In this document: piece by piece, positions 31,719 to 32,900 of the stretch
Layout: each line of letters begins with the position of its first letter
How positions within the stretch are numbered: position 1 is the first letter of the stretch
Origin: Thermofilaceae archaeon
Lineage (GTDB): Archaea > Thermoproteota > Thermoprotei > Thermofilales > Thermofilaceae
Direction of reading: 5' to 3'
Length of the DNA stretch: 32,900 nt
Assembly (NCBI GenBank): GCA_026986905.1
Contig: JALSNQ010000015.1
Span: 1 to 32,900 of the forward strand
Program-made: the position numbers and the translations under genes
Notes under the pieces: model-generated
Told to the model about the DNA's origin: nothing
Database searches by the model: none
The model's input: only the letters and a program-made list of their open reading frames with translations

Positions 31719-32252
31719 ATGGTAGACAAGCCTGGCTGCGAGCTGCTGGAGAAGAGGGTATTTGTCTTTGACCTCGACCTAACCCTCTGGAGCCACGAAG
31801 ACGCGCAGAGCCTGAAGCCGCCAATAAGGGTGGAGGGTCTCAGGGCCATCGACTCTACAGGCGACGTAGCCGAGCTCTACGAGTGCGTGCCTAGGCTCTT
31901 CAAGTTGCTCAAGGAACGGGGGAAGAAGATAGCTATAGCAAGCTGGAACGCCCCGCAGACCCCGACGGAGCTTCTGAGGCTCTTCGGCCTCTGGCAGTAC
32001 ATAGACTATGCAATCATAGAGCCGCACCCCTACAAGACCTCCATGCTCATGCGGATAATGACTAGGCTCGCCGCGACGCCGGAAGAAGTCGTCTTCTTCG
32101 ACGATAACGAGGAGATAGCTGAACGCGTAGCCTCCAACCTCGGATTAGACGTATACGTGGTAGGTAGGGACATAGACCACATCTGCGAGCTAGAGAGAAT
32201 CCTGGAAAAAAGCGCTGAGTGCACCGCTAGCGGCGCACAACCTCGCCCTTAA
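31719..32252 (+). CDS. MDP-1-type HAD phosphatase
   Basis: A 177-residue HAD-superfamily phosphatase like magnesium-dependent phosphatase-1. The nucleophile motif FDLDLTLW has Asp18 and Asp20. The second motif is IAIASWN near residue 75, then Lys in HPYKTSML near 105, and the metal-binding VVFFDDNEE near 124. Family members act on phosphorylated sugars or protein tyrosines; the natural substrate here is not clear. I prefer the ATG at 31719, with GTGGGG before it, over the GTG at 31707. The last 26 bases overlap the convergent beta-helix gene. Confidence 0.87.
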   Translation: MVDKPGCELLEKRVFVFDLDLTLWSHEDAQSLKPPIRVEGLRAIDSTGDVAELYECVPRLFKLLKERGKKIAIASWNAPQTPTELLRLFGLWQYIDYAIIEPHPYKTSMLMRIMTRLAATPEEVVFFDDNEEIAERVASNLGLDVYVVGRDIDHICELERILEKSAECTASGAQPRP

Positions 32253-32895
32253 CGTTCCCACGTACCTCGGCGCTGCCCTCGAGAATCACCTGCTCGGCCT
32301 CCACGTCGCCGTCAACAACCACATCCCTCAGCCTGACGGTTCCACCCTTAATCCTCTTCACTGAAAGCACGGGCTTTCCACCTATCTTATGTATTGAAAA
32401 GCCAAGTATACTGATAACCTTCTTCCTCTCAGCCCTGACACTAACAGTGCCGCCGGTAATCTCGCCAGCCTCGCTGTCATCGCTCAGGCTCAGGGAAACA
32501 ACGTCCCCCTTCAACACCCCGTCCACCCGGAAGGAGCCGCTGACCTTAACCGTACCGGCCTCAACGCCGCCCGATTTCAAACCACCCGCCACGGAGACAA
32601 GGCCGCCGGCCACCACGCCGGAAACCTTAGCGGAGCCAGAAATCTTCACCGTGTCCCCCCTAAGCGACCCCTCAACCCTTATAGCCCCGCTCACCTTGAC
32701 CAGGTCGGCCGTAAGGTCTCCCTCAACCCTTGCACTGCCTGCCACCCTAAACTCCCGGGCCCTCACAGGCCCCTGCACCTTCAGGCTGCCACTGGCCTTC
32801 ACGACCTTGTACGTGCCTCCCTGGATTACGCCGGCCCCGGCAATAGAGACCTCATCCCCCTCTACCGGGGAGGCCCTGCCCTTCAAAGCCTTCAT
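32227..32895 (-). CDS. Bactofilin-like beta-helix repeat protein
   Basis: A 222-residue protein made of Gly/Val-rich repeats with a period of about 17 residues, from about residue 33 to 150 (VAGSARVEGDLTADLVK, VSGAIRVEGSLRGDTVK, ISGSAKVSGVVAGGLVS and so on). It resembles the right-handed beta-helix of bactofilins and other polymer-forming cytoskeletal proteins. A non-repeat insert with an aliphatic stretch (KKVISILGFSIHKIGGKPVL) interrupts the helix near residue 157-180, then two or three turns follow. It has no signal peptide. The ATG lies five bases from the window edge, so an earlier start outside cannot be ruled out. Confidence 0.75.
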   Translation of the reverse strand: MKALKGRASPVEGDEVSIAGAGVIQGGTYKVVKASGSLKVQGPVRAREFRVAGSARVEGDLTADLVKVSGAIRVEGSLRGDTVKISGSAKVSGVVAGGLVSVAGGLKSGGVEAGTVKVSGSFRVDGVLKGDVVSLSLSDDSEAGEITGGTVSVRAERKKVISILGFSIHKIGGKPVLSVKRIKGGTVRLRDVVVDGDVEAEQVILEGSAEVRGNVKGEVVRR

Positions 32896-32900
32896 GTACT

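Noticed and set aside
32227-32800. Repetitive DNA at the right edge as a possible CRISPR or tandem repeat array
   Set aside because: The period corresponds to the 17-residue beta-helix repeat in an intact reading frame. Units diverge at DNA level and there are no spacers.

Overview
The window looks like a chromosomal segment of a hyperthermophilic crenarchaeon (Thermoproteota), most likely a member of or close to the Desulfurococcales. The basis is the gene content: prefoldin alpha, archaeal-type NMN adenylyltransferase, archaeal class I FBP aldolase, a ROK hexokinase with the His variant of the zinc motif, protoglobin, and pilin-like proteins with class III-type signal peptides. Further signs are the many GTG and TTG starts, the AGG/ATA-rich codon use, TATA boxes about 25 bases before very short leaders, and very tight gene packing. 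The taxonomic placement is inference. I see no tRNA, rRNA, CRISPR array, insertion sequence or integrase, and no gene-free stretch longer than 300 bases.

Layout. 1-4103: ROK hexokinase, cysteinyl-tRNA synthetase and two unrecognised proteins. 4100-7912: an amino-acid ABC transporter (ATPase, permease, binding protein), divergent from an ACT-domain protein and a protoglobin. The shared promoter region holds three copies of an ATGTTACAT-type half-site. 7902-12490: Mrp/Nbp35 ATPase, a membrane M50 protease, a DUF234-type ATPase, a small coiled-coil protein, prefoldin alpha and two unrecognised small proteins. 12615-14484: a thioredoxin-CcdA fusion and an XTP/dITP pyrophosphatase. 14481-20380: a five-gene, translationally coupled operon of pilin-like or membrane-anchored secreted proteins, ending in a 950-residue Tyr-rich glycoprotein candidate. 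20559-22745: an NfeD-type membrane protease and a stomatin, divergent from the pilin operon.

22788-32895: an FGGY sugar kinase divergent from a MalK-type ATPase that has no permease genes, a nucleotide-sugar N-acetyltransferase, RNase HII, NMN adenylyltransferase, TatA, a small membrane protein and an AEC-type carrier. After these come a sugar isomerase coupled to a cyclophilin-like protein, a class I FBP aldolase with a palindrome between TATA box and start, an MDP-1-type phosphatase, and a bactofilin-like beta-helix protein at the right edge.

The best candidate for an undescribed system is the five-gene pilin-like operon. Its genes are joined by 4-base overlaps or 2-base gaps. Three products have a basic-Gly leader followed by a hydrophobic segment, and two begin almost directly with the hydrophobic segment. 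No assembly ATPase or platform protein lies nearby. The second candidate is the regulatory unit at 4100-7912, where an ACT-domain protein and a haem gas-binding protein are divergent from an amino-acid importer across a shared operator-like array.
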